From contig JBEBSD010000007.1 in assembly GCA_040394475.1 (NCBI GenBank), positions 1-64,000 on the forward strand: a stretch of 64,000 nucleotides of DNA, written 5' to 3'. Every line of letters begins with the position of its first letter. Position 1 is the stretch's first letter. Made by a program: the position numbers and the translations under genes. The notes beneath the pieces are model-generated. The model had not been told where the DNA came from and searched no databases. It saw only the letters and a list, made by a program, of their open reading frames with translations. Positions 43,431-51,486 of this stretch are shown here, piece after piece. Source of the stretch: JBEBSD01 sp040394475. Lineage in GTDB: Bacteria > Bacteroidota > Bacteroidia > Cytophagales > Spirosomataceae.

Positions 43431-44732
43431 TTAGCGACGCAGCAGCCAGGATTCCGGATTGAGCTTGGTCGTATTTTTCCAGATTTGGAACTGCAGCTCG
43501 GAGGTGCCTTCTCCATTGGTTCCGACCACACCGATGGGATCCCTGACCTTGACCCGTTGTCCAGGGCGGACCGACACGTTTTTCAGTTTCGCGTATACCG
43601 TCATATAGTCTCCGTGCTGGATGGCCACCACGTAGCCATAGCCCGCCATGTTATTGACATCCAGCACGAGGCCATCGTAGACGCTGCGGACCGGTTCTCC
43701 GGCGTTGGTCTGGATATCGACCCCCAGGTTATCGACGACGATACCTTTCAATACCGGGTGCGCCTGCCGGCCGAAATGATCTGTTACAAATCCCCTGACC
43801 GGCCAGGGAAGACTGGCCTTGGAGGCCGTAAAGGAAGAGGCCAGCTTCACTTCCTCGCTGGTCATTCCACTCAGGTCCAGGCGTTCTGCCGCTGCCGTTT
43901 CTTCCGGTTCCTCCTCTCCGGAGAGCTCTCTTTCCCTGCGTTCCCGCTCCGCTTTTTCACGGGCAAGTCTTTCCCGTTCGGCACGCTCCCTCATTTCCCG
44001 TTCGATCAGCCTTCTGAGATTGTTTTCCAACTGCGCTGCCTGGCGCCTGCTTTCCGCCAGTTCCGCTGTCAGCTGTGATTCCTGTTTAGATAATTCCGTT
44101 ACAACCGTATTTTTCTGAGTTTGCAGTTTCGAGAGCTTGGTTGCCTCTGTGAGGCGGGAATCTAGCACGGTCTTTTGTTGGGTTTGTTTGGCCGTAATCC
44201 GCGCCTGCTGTGCCGTAATCTGAAGCTTCAGCGCTTCCATTTGCTTGGCCTGTTCCTGACGTGCATCGGTGTATTGCTTGAGGTACTTGTAACGCAGCAC
44301 AAACTGGTTGAAAGTCGAGGCTGAGAAAAGAAAAATCAGGTTATTGAGTGAGGTATTACGTTTCGACGCCTCATAAATCATTTTGCCGTATTCTTCTTTG
44401 AGCCGGTCCATATTGCGGTCGAGTTTCCGCTGTTCCGTGGCCAGCCCTTCCAGCTCTTTCCCCAGTAATTTGAGATCATCGTTGATCAGGTCAATCTGTT
44501 TCTTCTGAGCCGTGATCTGGCTGTTGATTACCTGCAGCTGCTTGAGATTCGTACTTTTCTGTGTAGTGGTTTTCTTAAGTACCCCTTGTATCTGGTTGAT
44601 TTTTTTTTGGTTAGCCGTCTTTTCTTTCTCCAGCTGCTCCCTGCTTTTTTGGGCATACAAGTGTGTTTTTCCAGCAATCAGAAGAAAAGAGAGTATGAAT
44701 ATTGCTTGAAATAACCTTCTGGATACGTGCAT
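43431..44732 (-). CDS. EnvC-like murein hydrolase activator (degenerate LytM, coiled coil)
   Basis: The 433-residue exported protein has a signal peptide (about 1-27), two long coiled-coil stretches (about 28-115 and 150-285) and a C-terminal LytM/M23 domain at 307-433. The zinc ligands of active M23 enzymes are missing: the HxxxD position reads VVDNLGVD, the usual YAH reads YAKL, and HxHF reads ELQF. This is the state of EnvC, which opens amidases during septum splitting rather than cutting peptidoglycan itself. The ATG at 44732 fits the signal peptide. It is downstream of the DUF4292 gene with its own -7 box. Confidence 0.88.
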   Translation of the reverse strand: MHVSRRLFQAIFILSFLLIAGKTHLYAQKSREQLEKEKTANQKKINQIQGVLKKTTTQKSTNLKQLQVINSQITAQKKQIDLINDDLKLLGKELEGLATEQRKLDRNMDRLKEEYGKMIYEASKRNTSLNNLIFLFSASTFNQFVLRYKYLKQYTDARQEQAKQMEALKLQITAQQARITAKQTQQKTVLDSRLTEATKLSKLQTQKNTVVTELSKQESQLTAELAESRRQAAQLENNLRRLIEREMRERAERERLAREKAERERRERELSGEEEPEETAAAERLDLSGMTSEEVKLASSFTASKASLPWPVRGFVTDHFGRQAHPVLKGIVVDNLGVDIQTNAGEPVRSVYDGLVLDVNNMAGYGYVVAIQHGDYMTVYAKLKNVSVRPGQRVKVRDPIGVVGTNGEGTSELQFQIWKNTTKLNPESWLLRR

Positions 44733-44759
44733 AATAGGTGTCGGTCCCTCAATTTCTCG

Positions 44760-44767
44760 CAAAGGTA
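44760..44767 (-). promoter_or_regulatory. -7 element for the EnvC-like gene
   Basis: CAAAGGTA reads TACCTTTG on the minus strand, matching TAnnTTTG, 28 bases before the start codon and just past the DUF4292 stop. It would allow transcription separate from the upstream TPR promoter. Confidence 0.5.
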
Positions 44768-44782
44768 ACCAGGAATTGAAAA

Positions 44783-45583
44783 TTAAAAGGCGCTTTTATA
44801 GTTATTTGGAATACTGAATGGAAACGTGACCGCTTCTGTACTGATTTCCACCCGGTTATGAATAAGTTGTATGCTGGATTTCTCCGTTTTTTCCGGGGCG
44901 AGTTTCGGATGGACGGATAAGTGGATCTGCACGGCAAACGGGAATAGGTAGCTTTGCAAAGCCTGAAAATCGCTATAAAAGAGCGTCAGCCGGTTGTCTG
45001 TTTGCTGATCAACCGCTTCAACTTGCGTCAGTTTTTTTTGGGAGGTATCGATCAGGCTTTCTATCCGAAGCGGCGGCTGCTCCTGATAAAGACGAAGCCC
45101 CTGCGGTTCGGTATGCGCCAATACGGTAGGCCCGGCGGGTACCAGGGGTAAGCTTCCCAGCAGGATTGATTGCAGCCGCTGAAAGTCAATGGGAAACCCT
45201 AATTTGCCGGTAAGAGCGGAATAAGTGGTCGATAGATGTACTTTATGGAATTTATCGAGTATCTGAACCTTTTCAGGTGTAATGAGTCCTCTGACTACTT
45301 CCAGTCCCAGGGTGGTGACCGACAGCCAGATCACACTGTCCTTTTTTATTCGAATGGACACCGAAGCATTATCGATATTCTGCAATTTGCCGGCTACAGA
45401 CAATTTTGACCGGGTGGTCAGGTATTCAAAATCCAGGTCTTCCACTAAACGTTCCGGAAGCGGGATGGGGTGGAAGGCGGTGGTGCCGCGTGCTTCGGAG
45501 GTTTTTGATGCGATGCGTTGCCGCTTGCAGGACACCGTTGTCAGGATCACCAACAGTAGCAGTATCCGGTAGTTATTGCTCAT
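44783..45583 (-). CDS. DUF4292 lipoprotein
   Basis: The 266-residue protein has a signal peptide with lipobox-like TTVSC (Cys19) and a DUF4292 body (FEYLTTRSKLSVAGKLQNIDNASVSIRIKKDSVIWLS), reminiscent of LolA/LolB-like half-barrel folds. The function is unproven. Its ATG overlaps the stop of the upstream TPR gene (ATGAGCAATAA, 11 bases), a sign of translational coupling. The TPR, DUF4292 and EnvC-like order is common in Bacteroidota and suggests an envelope role. Confidence 0.88.
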   Translation of the reverse strand: MSNNYRILLLLVILTTVSCKRQRIASKTSEARGTTAFHPIPLPERLVEDLDFEYLTTRSKLSVAGKLQNIDNASVSIRIKKDSVIWLSVTTLGLEVVRGLITPEKVQILDKFHKVHLSTTYSALTGKLGFPIDFQRLQSILLGSLPLVPAGPTVLAHTEPQGLRLYQEQPPLRIESLIDTSQKKLTQVEAVDQQTDNRLTLFYSDFQALQSYLFPFAVQIHLSVHPKLAPEKTEKSSIQLIHNRVEISTEAVTFPFSIPNNYKSAF

Positions 45584-47342
45584 GCAGGGTTCCCGATGCG
45601 ATTTTTTTATCAATAAGTTCACTCAACTGCCCCATTTCCTTGGCTTTCTTCCATTGTTCCAGCGCCTTTCCATGCTCTCCCAGGCGAGAGAGCACATCCC
45701 CGTAATGCTCTACAATGGTAGCACTTATATTTTGCTGATCAGCCAATGCTTTTTCCAGAAAATCCTTTGCCTGCCTGTAATCCTTCCGAACGTACAGCAC
45801 CCACGCATGGGTGTCGAGGTAAGTAGCATTATCCGGATTGCGTTTGACGAGCTGAGAAGACATTTTCAGGGCCTTGTCGAGCTTTTCCTTGCGGAGCGAA
45901 AGGAAATAGCTGTAATTATTCAGGACATGATCATTGTCAGGATTTTCTTTCAAAACCAGCTCATAGAATTCGTCCGATTTTTCGTGGTCTCCGACCCCGT
46001 TATAGGCATCGCCCAGCTGTGCATTAATAAACTGCACCATGGAGGGGTTGTCACCGATGAGTCGTTTGCTTTCTTCCAGTGCAGAAACCGCCTGTTTAAA
46101 ATTGCGTTTGGCCAGGTTCGCCATTCCATTGGAATACCATAGCATCCCCTGATTGGGAAACACTTCCAGCGCCAGTTCGGAGTGTACAAGCAGGCTGTCG
46201 ATCGCATTGAGTTCGCCGTCGAGTTGCAGCAGTGCCCCCCAGATTTCATAGATAGAACCGTCGAGCCGGGCTGCAATGGCATAGGCGTCCCGGGCCTTTT
46301 CCCGCTGGTTGGTTTGGGTCAGGAGGTCGGCGTAGAGGACATAGGGTTTCGATTCGGAGGGGTGTGTATGAATCAAAAGCTTCGCCAGCTCCATCGCATC
46401 CGAACGGTCCTGCGGTGTTTTTAACATGGTCAGGAAGCCTGAAAGTACCCGGATTTTAGGCGTTACATCCAGATTAGGGTTCTTAAACACAATCTGAAGT
46501 TCGGTGTTGCATTTGGTAAGGTCGCCCTGGCGACGGTAAATGTCGGCCAGTAAAACGTGCGCCTGAGCTTCGTCCGGGTTGATTTTGAGCGCATCCTGAA
46601 GTGCCGGAATGGCCTTGTCGAGTAATTCGTTGGCAATATAAAGTTCAGCAAGCTCTATATAATAGTACGACTCCCCGGGCTCGGAGGCGATGAGTTTCTG
46701 ACTCTCTTCAATCGCTTTTTCCAGTTTGTTCTGACGAAGGTAGAGCTGCTGTTTCTGACGGACGACTTCCTCGGTAACGCCGATGTTTTTTTCCAGCCGG
46801 TTGTAGGTATCAATGGCTTTGTCGAACTGGTCGGTAAATACATAAACGGCAGCCAGTTCGATGTTGTTCTGAATATTGGAAGGATCTTTCAGCAACAATT
46901 CCTCGTAGATAACGGCGGCTTCTTTATAATTTTTCTGCCGGGAAAGGTTTTCCGCGAGGAATTTACCATAAAAGAGATTGGATTTATCCCGTTGGTACGC
47001 TTTCTGGGCTGCGTCGATCGCTTCCTGGGTGCGTTCAAGCTTGTTCAGCGCCGTCGCCAGCAAGTAATAACCCGCGGCGTCTTCGGGAGCTTTCTCAACC
47101 AGTTGTCCGAAAACAGCAAGTGCACGTTCCGGTTCTCCGCGAACCATAAATTTCATGCCTTCCACAACAAGCCCCTCCTCCTCTGGCCGGAATTGATCGC
47201 TACGGACGGTTGCAGCATCTTTTTGCTTTTTCTTTGTCAATCGTTGTCCATATGCCAGGTCAGAGCCGGTGAGGGTCAGAAGAAGTAGCCAAAGGACCCC
47301 TGTATTCGTTACAAGCCGGTTCATCATACTATCTGTATTCAT
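45573..47342 (-). CDS. Exported tetratricopeptide repeat protein
   Basis: The 589-residue protein has a signal peptide ending near LAYGQ and roughly a dozen TPR units from about residue 50 to the C-terminus. Examples are AAGYYLLATALNKLERTQEA, AEVYIANELLDKAIPALQDAL-like helices and LDTHAWVLYVRKDYRQA. It is probably a scaffold in the periplasm or at the outer membrane. It heads the operon with DUF4292 and the EnvC-like gene. ATG codons at 47342, 47327 and 47324 are all possible. Confidence 0.9.
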   Translation of the reverse strand: MNTDSMMNRLVTNTGVLWLLLLTLTGSDLAYGQRLTKKKQKDAATVRSDQFRPEEEGLVVEGMKFMVRGEPERALAVFGQLVEKAPEDAAGYYLLATALNKLERTQEAIDAAQKAYQRDKSNLFYGKFLAENLSRQKNYKEAAVIYEELLLKDPSNIQNNIELAAVYVFTDQFDKAIDTYNRLEKNIGVTEEVVRQKQQLYLRQNKLEKAIEESQKLIASEPGESYYYIELAELYIANELLDKAIPALQDALKINPDEAQAHVLLADIYRRQGDLTKCNTELQIVFKNPNLDVTPKIRVLSGFLTMLKTPQDRSDAMELAKLLIHTHPSESKPYVLYADLLTQTNQREKARDAYAIAARLDGSIYEIWGALLQLDGELNAIDSLLVHSELALEVFPNQGMLWYSNGMANLAKRNFKQAVSALEESKRLIGDNPSMVQFINAQLGDAYNGVGDHEKSDEFYELVLKENPDNDHVLNNYSYFLSLRKEKLDKALKMSSQLVKRNPDNATYLDTHAWVLYVRKDYRQAKDFLEKALADQQNISATIVEHYGDVLSRLGEHGKALEQWKKAKEMGQLSELIDKKIASGTLHEQ

Positions 47343-47480
47343 TAAAGGAAGCGAATGCTATAAAACTGTACGTCTGCAAATCCCCATTGCTCTTCCCGTT
47401 CGACCGGCCCTCGCTAACCTAAGGTCCGGGAAGGACGCTTTTACTGGAAACTTACAGTAAGATTCATCGCTACGTGGTTA

Positions 47481-47488
47481 CAAATATA
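47481..47488 (-). promoter_or_regulatory. -7 element for the TPR-DUF4292-EnvC operon
   Basis: CAAATATA on the plus strand reads TATATTTG on the minus strand, an exact match, about 140 bases upstream of the TPR start. No spaced TTG was found. Confidence 0.5.
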
Positions 47489-47591
47489 ACGATAACCTGC
47501 GTAGACTGGAGAATTCTGTATCCGGAAATACTCAAGTAATAAACGGTTGAACCGCCCAGAAAGTGTTGACCGGGGAAATTAGCGCCCGTGG

Positions 47592-48230
47592 TTACGGCTC
47601 CTGCGGGACTGAAAACTGGTCTTCTGTTTCATCGGGGTGGATTTGAATGACGTTGGCCAAAACCATGAGAACAAGGGTTCCGGCGGCTTCTTCGCGGGAG
47701 ATAGCCGCGCTTTTTGCGAAACCGGAAACCGTTACGACAGGCTGCTGCTCCAGTAACCGCATGAGCCGGCGCTCCCGGTCACCATACGTAAACAGGATGG
47801 GTTCCCGGGATCTGCGCAGGATTTCACATAATTCGGAACTGGCCTGGATAGACTTTTCCCCTATCCGGAAATAGGCTTTTTGCTTTCCGGAGGCATCCTG
47901 CACAAAATGAGGACGTTCCGGGCTTTTGTGAATATGGTACGCAAGGACTTCCCGGTCATCCGCAACCCTGATTTTTTCGACCGCGTACGGAAGTGCCGGA
48001 TGGCAATAGCGGTCAATGGCTGTATGCAGCTGGTATTCATCTTCATCCGGTCGGGTAAGCCCTTTGATCTCCTGGTTGTCACTTACTCCAATGAGCACCC
48101 AGCCGCCGGAGGTATTGGCAAAGGCAACCATCTCCCGCACGATCTTGTCAGGGTGATTGGTCTTAAGTTTAAATTCCAGCCGTTCTCCTTCTCCTTGCCG
48201 GACCAATTGTTTTAACGTGCGTATTTCCAT
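47592..48230 (-). CDS. AlbA_2/Schlafen-type putative DNA-binding protein
   Basis: The 212-residue protein has an N-terminal AlbA_2 (ATP-binding, Schlafen-like) domain at about 1-135, with EGERLEFKLKTN and VAFANTSGGWVLIGVSDNQEIKGL. A C-terminal helix-turn-helix-like part follows at about 150-200 (VSGFAKSAAISREEAAGTLV). Such proteins are annotated as transcriptional regulators, but the target is unknown. It stands alone between the TPR operon and the DUF2795 gene. Confidence 0.82.
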   Translation of the reverse strand: MEIRTLKQLVRQGEGERLEFKLKTNHPDKIVREMVAFANTSGGWVLIGVSDNQEIKGLTRPDEDEYQLHTAIDRYCHPALPYAVEKIRVADDREVLAYHIHKSPERPHFVQDASGKQKAYFRIGEKSIQASSELCEILRRSREPILFTYGDRERRLMRLLEQQPVVTVSGFAKSAAISREEAAGTLVLMVLANVIQIHPDETEDQFSVPQEP

Positions 48231-48297
48231 CGTGAAACCGTGTTAAAGGCAATTCAGACCCTTTGCGGACGCGCATGTCCATAATGCAGGGTGTTGT

Positions 48298-48326
48298 AAA
48301 AAAAAGCGCCCGGGAGACGGGCGCTT
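48298..48326 (-). terminator. Terminator after the DUF2795 gene
   Basis: A perfect 9-bp stem AAGCGCCCG/CGGGCGCTT (48304-48326) with a GGAGA loop is followed, on the minus strand, by about eight T residues. It starts six bases past the stop codon. Confidence 0.9.
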
Positions 48327-48331
48327 GCAAG

Positions 48332-48553
48332 TTAATATTCGTCTTCGTTGAAGAAGAAGTCGTCTTTGGTCGGATAATCCGGCCAGATTTCTTCTATGCT
48401 TTCATAGGGTTGCCCGTCATCTTCCAGTTCCTGTAAGTTTTCTACGACTTCCAAAGGGGCTCCGGTACGAATAGCAAAATCGATCAGCTCATCTTTGGTT
48501 GCTGGCCAGGGGGCATCTTCTAGGTAGGATGCAAGTTCTAGAGTCCAGTACAT
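48332..48553 (-). CDS. DUF2795 family small protein
   Basis: The 73-residue acidic protein (MYWTLELASYLEDAPWPATKDELIDFAIRTGAP..., ending DFFFNEDEY) matches the Bacteroidota form of DUF2795. It has a helix-turn-helix-like repeat of the type ELIDFAIRTGAPLEVVENLQEL. Function is unknown, although it is highly conserved in the phylum. It has a consensus promoter and its own terminator, so it forms an independent and probably well-expressed transcript. Confidence 0.9.
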   Translation of the reverse strand: MYWTLELASYLEDAPWPATKDELIDFAIRTGAPLEVVENLQELEDDGQPYESIEEIWPDYPTKDDFFFNEDEY

Positions 48554-48907
48554 ATCATTTAATTAAGTTAACTGCCGAAATAATTTACATCTCAAATTTT
48601 GGTGTGCAAAAGTAGAAAAAAAAACGTATCCTCAAAATTTTATGCAGATAATTTTGTTGTAAAAATAATCAGGAAATTTTGTTTTCTAATGGCCTGAAAA
48701 ATAGTGGTTTGTGTAACTCAGGGGAGGATGCGGTGAAATGCGCCCGAAACATTTTTATAAAATAAGTTTACGTACTTTGCAGGAACTGACACCGCGCGGT
48801 TGTATCGGGTGACTTGTAGGATGCCCTTGATAATGAGTAGGTAATACACCATTTTTAGGTATTGGATCTGGTCTTTTAAATCTTGGAATTGTCTAAAAAA
48901 TGAATCA
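48554..48907. other. AT-rich divergent intergenic region
   Basis: This 354-base gap lies between the DUF2795 gene (minus) and cutC (plus). It holds the DUF2795 promoter. For cutC only a one-base-short TACTTTG near 48773 is seen. No gene or structured RNA was recognised. Confidence 0.5.
48607..48635 (-). promoter_or_regulatory. Consensus promoter of the DUF2795 gene
   Basis: On the minus strand TTG (48633-48635), an 18-base spacer and TACTTTTG (48607-48614) match TTG-N17-23-TAnnTTTG. The leader to the ATG is about 45 bases and AT-rich. Confidence 0.78.
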
Positions 48908-49639
48908 ATGATCGTAGAAGTATGCGCCTTTTCACTGGAGTCGTGCAGGAATGCACAGGCTGCCGGCGCCGGGCGGATTGAGCTTTGCAGTGGTCCGGGA
49001 GAGGGGGGGACCACCCCCAGCGCCGGATTAATTCAGGCGGCAAAAAAGGTAGTTTCCATACCGGTATATGTTATGATCCGTCCGAGAGGAGGTGATTTTG
49101 TCTACACGGACGACGAGCTGGAAGTGATGAAAGCGGATATAACAGCAGCCAAATCGCTTGGAGCCGACGGCCTGGTGATGGGAGTGCTCCGGGAAGACGG
49201 CACTGTGGACCGGGAGCGGACGAATGAACTGATACGGCTGGCCCGGCCGTTGGGGGTGACCTTCCACCGGGCATTTGACTGGACCCCTGATCCGTTTGAG
49301 GCAATGGAGGCGATCATCGCATCGGGAGCGGAAAGGATCCTTACTTCAGGGCAGCAAAATACGGCTGCGGCCGGCAGCGTACTGTTGGAGGAACTGGTGA
49401 AGCGGGCAGGCAAACGGATTGAATTAATGGCCGGGGCGGGTGTCAACAGGGAAAATGCCCGTCGTTTGGCGGCTACAGGAGTGGATGGCCTGCACCTGAC
49501 CGGAAAGGCCTTCCGACGCGGGAAACAACGGTATTTTGCCGAGACGGTTTCGATGGCCGGGGAGCAGCCGGATGAAAAAAGTATTTTGTATAGCGATCGT
49601 ACGATTATCCAACAGGTAATAAATGAGTTGCAGCAATAA
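48908..49639 (+). CDS. cutC: CutC family protein
   Basis: The 243-residue TIM-barrel protein matches CutC: MIVEVCAFSLESCRNAQAAGAGRIELC, GGTTPSAGLI, MIRPRGGDFVY, GVTFHRAFDW and ERILTSGQ. CutC was first linked to copper homeostasis, but a direct copper role is disputed, and a deglycosylation role has been reported for some relatives. Length is normal. It is followed 92 bases later by the OmpH-type gene, which has its own -7 box. Confidence 0.93.
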   Translation: MIVEVCAFSLESCRNAQAAGAGRIELCSGPGEGGTTPSAGLIQAAKKVVSIPVYVMIRPRGGDFVYTDDELEVMKADITAAKSLGADGLVMGVLREDGTVDRERTNELIRLARPLGVTFHRAFDWTPDPFEAMEAIIASGAERILTSGQQNTAAAGSVLLEELVKRAGKRIELMAGAGVNRENARRLAATGVDGLHLTGKAFRRGKQRYFAETVSMAGEQPDEKSILYSDRTIIQQVINELQQ

Positions 49640-49680
49640 TAAAAGGCGGGTCCGGATGCAGCCTGTACTAGGCAAAATGT

Positions 49681-49688
49681 TATATTTG
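49681..49688 (+). promoter_or_regulatory. -7 element for the OmpH-type gene
   Basis: TATATTTG is an exact match, 44 bases before the GTG start. No TTG lies at the right distance upstream. Confidence 0.55.
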
Positions 49689-49731
49689 CGGTTCCAAAAT
49701 TTGTAACATCTAACATCAAAAAAATCGAATT

Positions 49732-50358
49732 GTGAATTCTAATACCTCTTTGATATGGAACGTCCTGCTGACGTTAGCCGTAGGTACGCTGTTTTTCCTG
49801 CATTTTAACGGCAAAAAAACCGGCACTCCCTTTTCGTCAGACTCTACTTCCCTAAGTGGCAGAAACATCGTCTTTGTCCAGATAGATACGCTGTTGAAAA
49901 ATTATGATTACTTTAAGGATATCCGGAAAGAGTTGGAAAGCAAACGGTATAAGTTAGATTATGAGTTGACCAACCGCGGCAAGTCCCTGGAAAACGAGAT
50001 CGCATTTTTTCAGCAGAAGGCGCCTACCATGACCATGGAGCAGGGCCGTACAGTAGAAGAGCAACTGATGAAAAAGCAGCAGGATTTCGTGCAGTACCGG
50101 GAGCGGGAAGCACAGAAGCTAGCGCAGGAAGAAATGGACAAGAACGAGGAACTGTATTCCCTTATTCATGATTATATCGAAAAATACAACCAGGAGAACA
50201 CCTACGAATTCGTGCTGGGTTATTCGCGGGGCGGCGGAATTCTCTATGCCAATAAAGAGTTGAACGTAACAGAGAAGGTGCTGGAAGGTCTTAACAATGC
50301 CTATAAAGAGAAGAGCCAGAAGGAAGTGAAGAAAGATTCGACAGCGGCAAAAAAATAA
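49732..50358 (+). CDS. OmpH/Skp-family periplasmic protein
   Basis: The 208-residue protein has an N-terminal hydrophobic anchor (about 8-24) and an Skp-like coiled coil (about 60-150), followed by the OmpH signature in EFVLGYSRGGGILYANKELNVTEKVLEGLN. Skp-type chaperones hold unfolded outer membrane proteins. The start appears to be GTG at 49732; the sequence after it fits the membrane anchor, and the next ATG would fall too far in. The C-terminus ends in a Lys-rich tail. A strong terminator follows. Confidence 0.85.
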   Translation: MNSNTSLIWNVLLTLAVGTLFFLHFNGKKTGTPFSSDSTSLSGRNIVFVQIDTLLKNYDYFKDIRKELESKRYKLDYELTNRGKSLENEIAFFQQKAPTMTMEQGRTVEEQLMKKQQDFVQYREREAQKLAQEEMDKNEELYSLIHDYIEKYNQENTYEFVLGYSRGGGILYANKELNVTEKVLEGLNNAYKEKSQKEVKKDSTAAKK

Positions 50359-50398
50359 CGTAACAGCTGATCGGGTCCTTCCAGGTCCCGAAAAAACA

Positions 50399-50435
50399 AG
50401 CGGTTCGCTCCGAAAGAAGCGAACCGCTCGTTTTT
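50399..50435. terminator. Terminator between OmpH-type and DUF4136 genes
   Basis: A perfect 11-bp stem AGCGGTTCGCT/AGCGAACCGCT (50399-50428) with an eight-base loop is followed by CGTTTTT on the plus strand. A-rich sequence on the left could let it serve the convergent minus-strand gene as well. Confidence 0.88.
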
Positions 50436-50452
50436 CACACCCCCCAACCACT

Positions 50453-50529
50453 ACCTAACACCTAACACCTAAAACCTAACACCTAACACCTATTACCTAA
50501 AACCTATTACCTAACACCTAAAACCTCCC
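50453..50529. repeat. Eleven uninterrupted ACCTAAY-type 7-bp repeats
   Basis: From 50453 the 7-bp units are ACCTAAC, ACCTAAC, ACCTAAA, ACCTAAC, ACCTAAC, ACCTATT, ACCTAAA, ACCTATT, ACCTAAC, ACCTAAA and ACCTCCC, with no break in phase. ACCT is constant and the last three bases vary. The array ends one base before the stop codon of the DUF4136 gene, on the far side of the terminator hairpin from the OmpH-type gene. No AGCCGAA block is present here. Confidence 0.9.
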
Positions 50530-50530
50530 C

Positions 50531-51109
50531 TCACTTACGACTATAAGAATCCAGCGTCGCCTGTGGGAAGCTTTGAAGAATATCGGCAATCGTATTTTTG
50601 ATCATATCGCCCCGGTCTTCGTTTTTAGACGGAGCCTTTACCTTTCCCGATGCCCAGCCCTGCCAGATCATATGATTGCTTTCTTCCTGGTAAATGTTCA
50701 GGATAAAGCGGCTTTCCTGATAACTGTAGGTCGAATAGTTGTTAGACATCGGACCATAGGCCCACCAGTAAGGCGAGTAGTTGTTGTTGGAGCGAACCTG
50801 TTGCCGGTCCTTCACGTCGGTCATGTACTTCACCACCAGTTCCGGATTTTCTGCTACCTGCTTGTAGCCTTTCGACTCCATTACCAGAGTAACGGCTTCG
50901 TTGAGCCGGCGCCGGTTCAATTCACTGCCCAGGAGCGGGTCCTGCGTCAGCCCTTTTTCAGCCTCTACACGGAATGTCTTAAACTGCCGCAGGTTAACCG
51001 AAGAATCGTAGTCGTAACCAACTTGCAGCGATTTGCTGCAGCCGGCGACTACCAACAGGGATAGAATTGCCAATCCCAGCACTTTTATGTTTCTCATTGG
51101 ATTTTCCAT
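50531..51109 (-). CDS. DUF4136 lipoprotein
   Basis: The 192-residue protein has a lipobox (VVAGC) and the DUF4136 pattern: VGYDYDSSVNLRQFKTFRV near the start, ELNRRRLNEAVTLVMESKGYKQV, then PELVVKYMTDV. The C-terminal part has ILNIYQEESNHMIWQGWASG. It is an outer membrane or periplasmic lipoprotein of unknown function. ATG codons at 51109 and 51097 are possible; the second gives the more compact signal peptide. Its stop codon abuts a 7-bp repeat array, so its mRNA 3' end would contain the repeats. Confidence 0.87.
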   Translation of the reverse strand: MENPMRNIKVLGLAILSLLVVAGCSKSLQVGYDYDSSVNLRQFKTFRVEAEKGLTQDPLLGSELNRRRLNEAVTLVMESKGYKQVAENPELVVKYMTDVKDRQQVRSNNNYSPYWWAYGPMSNNYSTYSYQESRFILNIYQEESNHMIWQGWASGKVKAPSKNEDRGDMIKNTIADILQSFPQATLDSYSRK

Positions 51110-51486
51110 AGCACTTTTACTAAATGTTTATTTGGTTAATTACGAAATGCGGCGGCTGTTTGTTGCTCCCCGAAAGTCATTTCTCCCGGAAGCCGGTAAG
51201 CTGCCGGCCCGTTTGTGAGGTCCGGTAGGGAAAATACGGGCCAGGGGCAACCCTTTGCAGCAGTACCGGGTCTGTTCAGAAAGGACTTCCGGGTACCGTC
51301 CGTTATCGCATTCCTGATAGAAAGACACTATTTACCCGGCTTTGGTTGTAAGGAAATGACGCCAAACTCGTTATGGAGATAAAAATAAGCAGTAAACGGG
51401 AAAATCCGTACGGAAATTTTCCAGGAGCGTGCTCACCTGACGGGCGAAGCGGACTTTTACAGGAAGAAAAAATAAAAAGGATTCAA
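51110..51486. other. Intergenic region with an imperfect inverted repeat
   Basis: No gene is supported in these 377 bases between the divergent DUF4136 and lipoprotein genes. An inverted repeat GGAAAATCCG/CGGAAATTTTCC with a two-base bulge lies at 51399-51422, 65 bases before the lipoprotein start. It might be an operator. No exact promoter boxes were seen. Confidence 0.4.

Noticed and set aside
47269..47460. 63-codon plus-strand frame upstream of the TPR gene
   Set aside because: Overlaps the TPR gene start in antisense and its leader; no motif.
50453..50529. Possible CRISPR array
   Set aside because: The units are 7 bases long and there are no unique spacers or cas genes; this is a tandem heptamer repeat.
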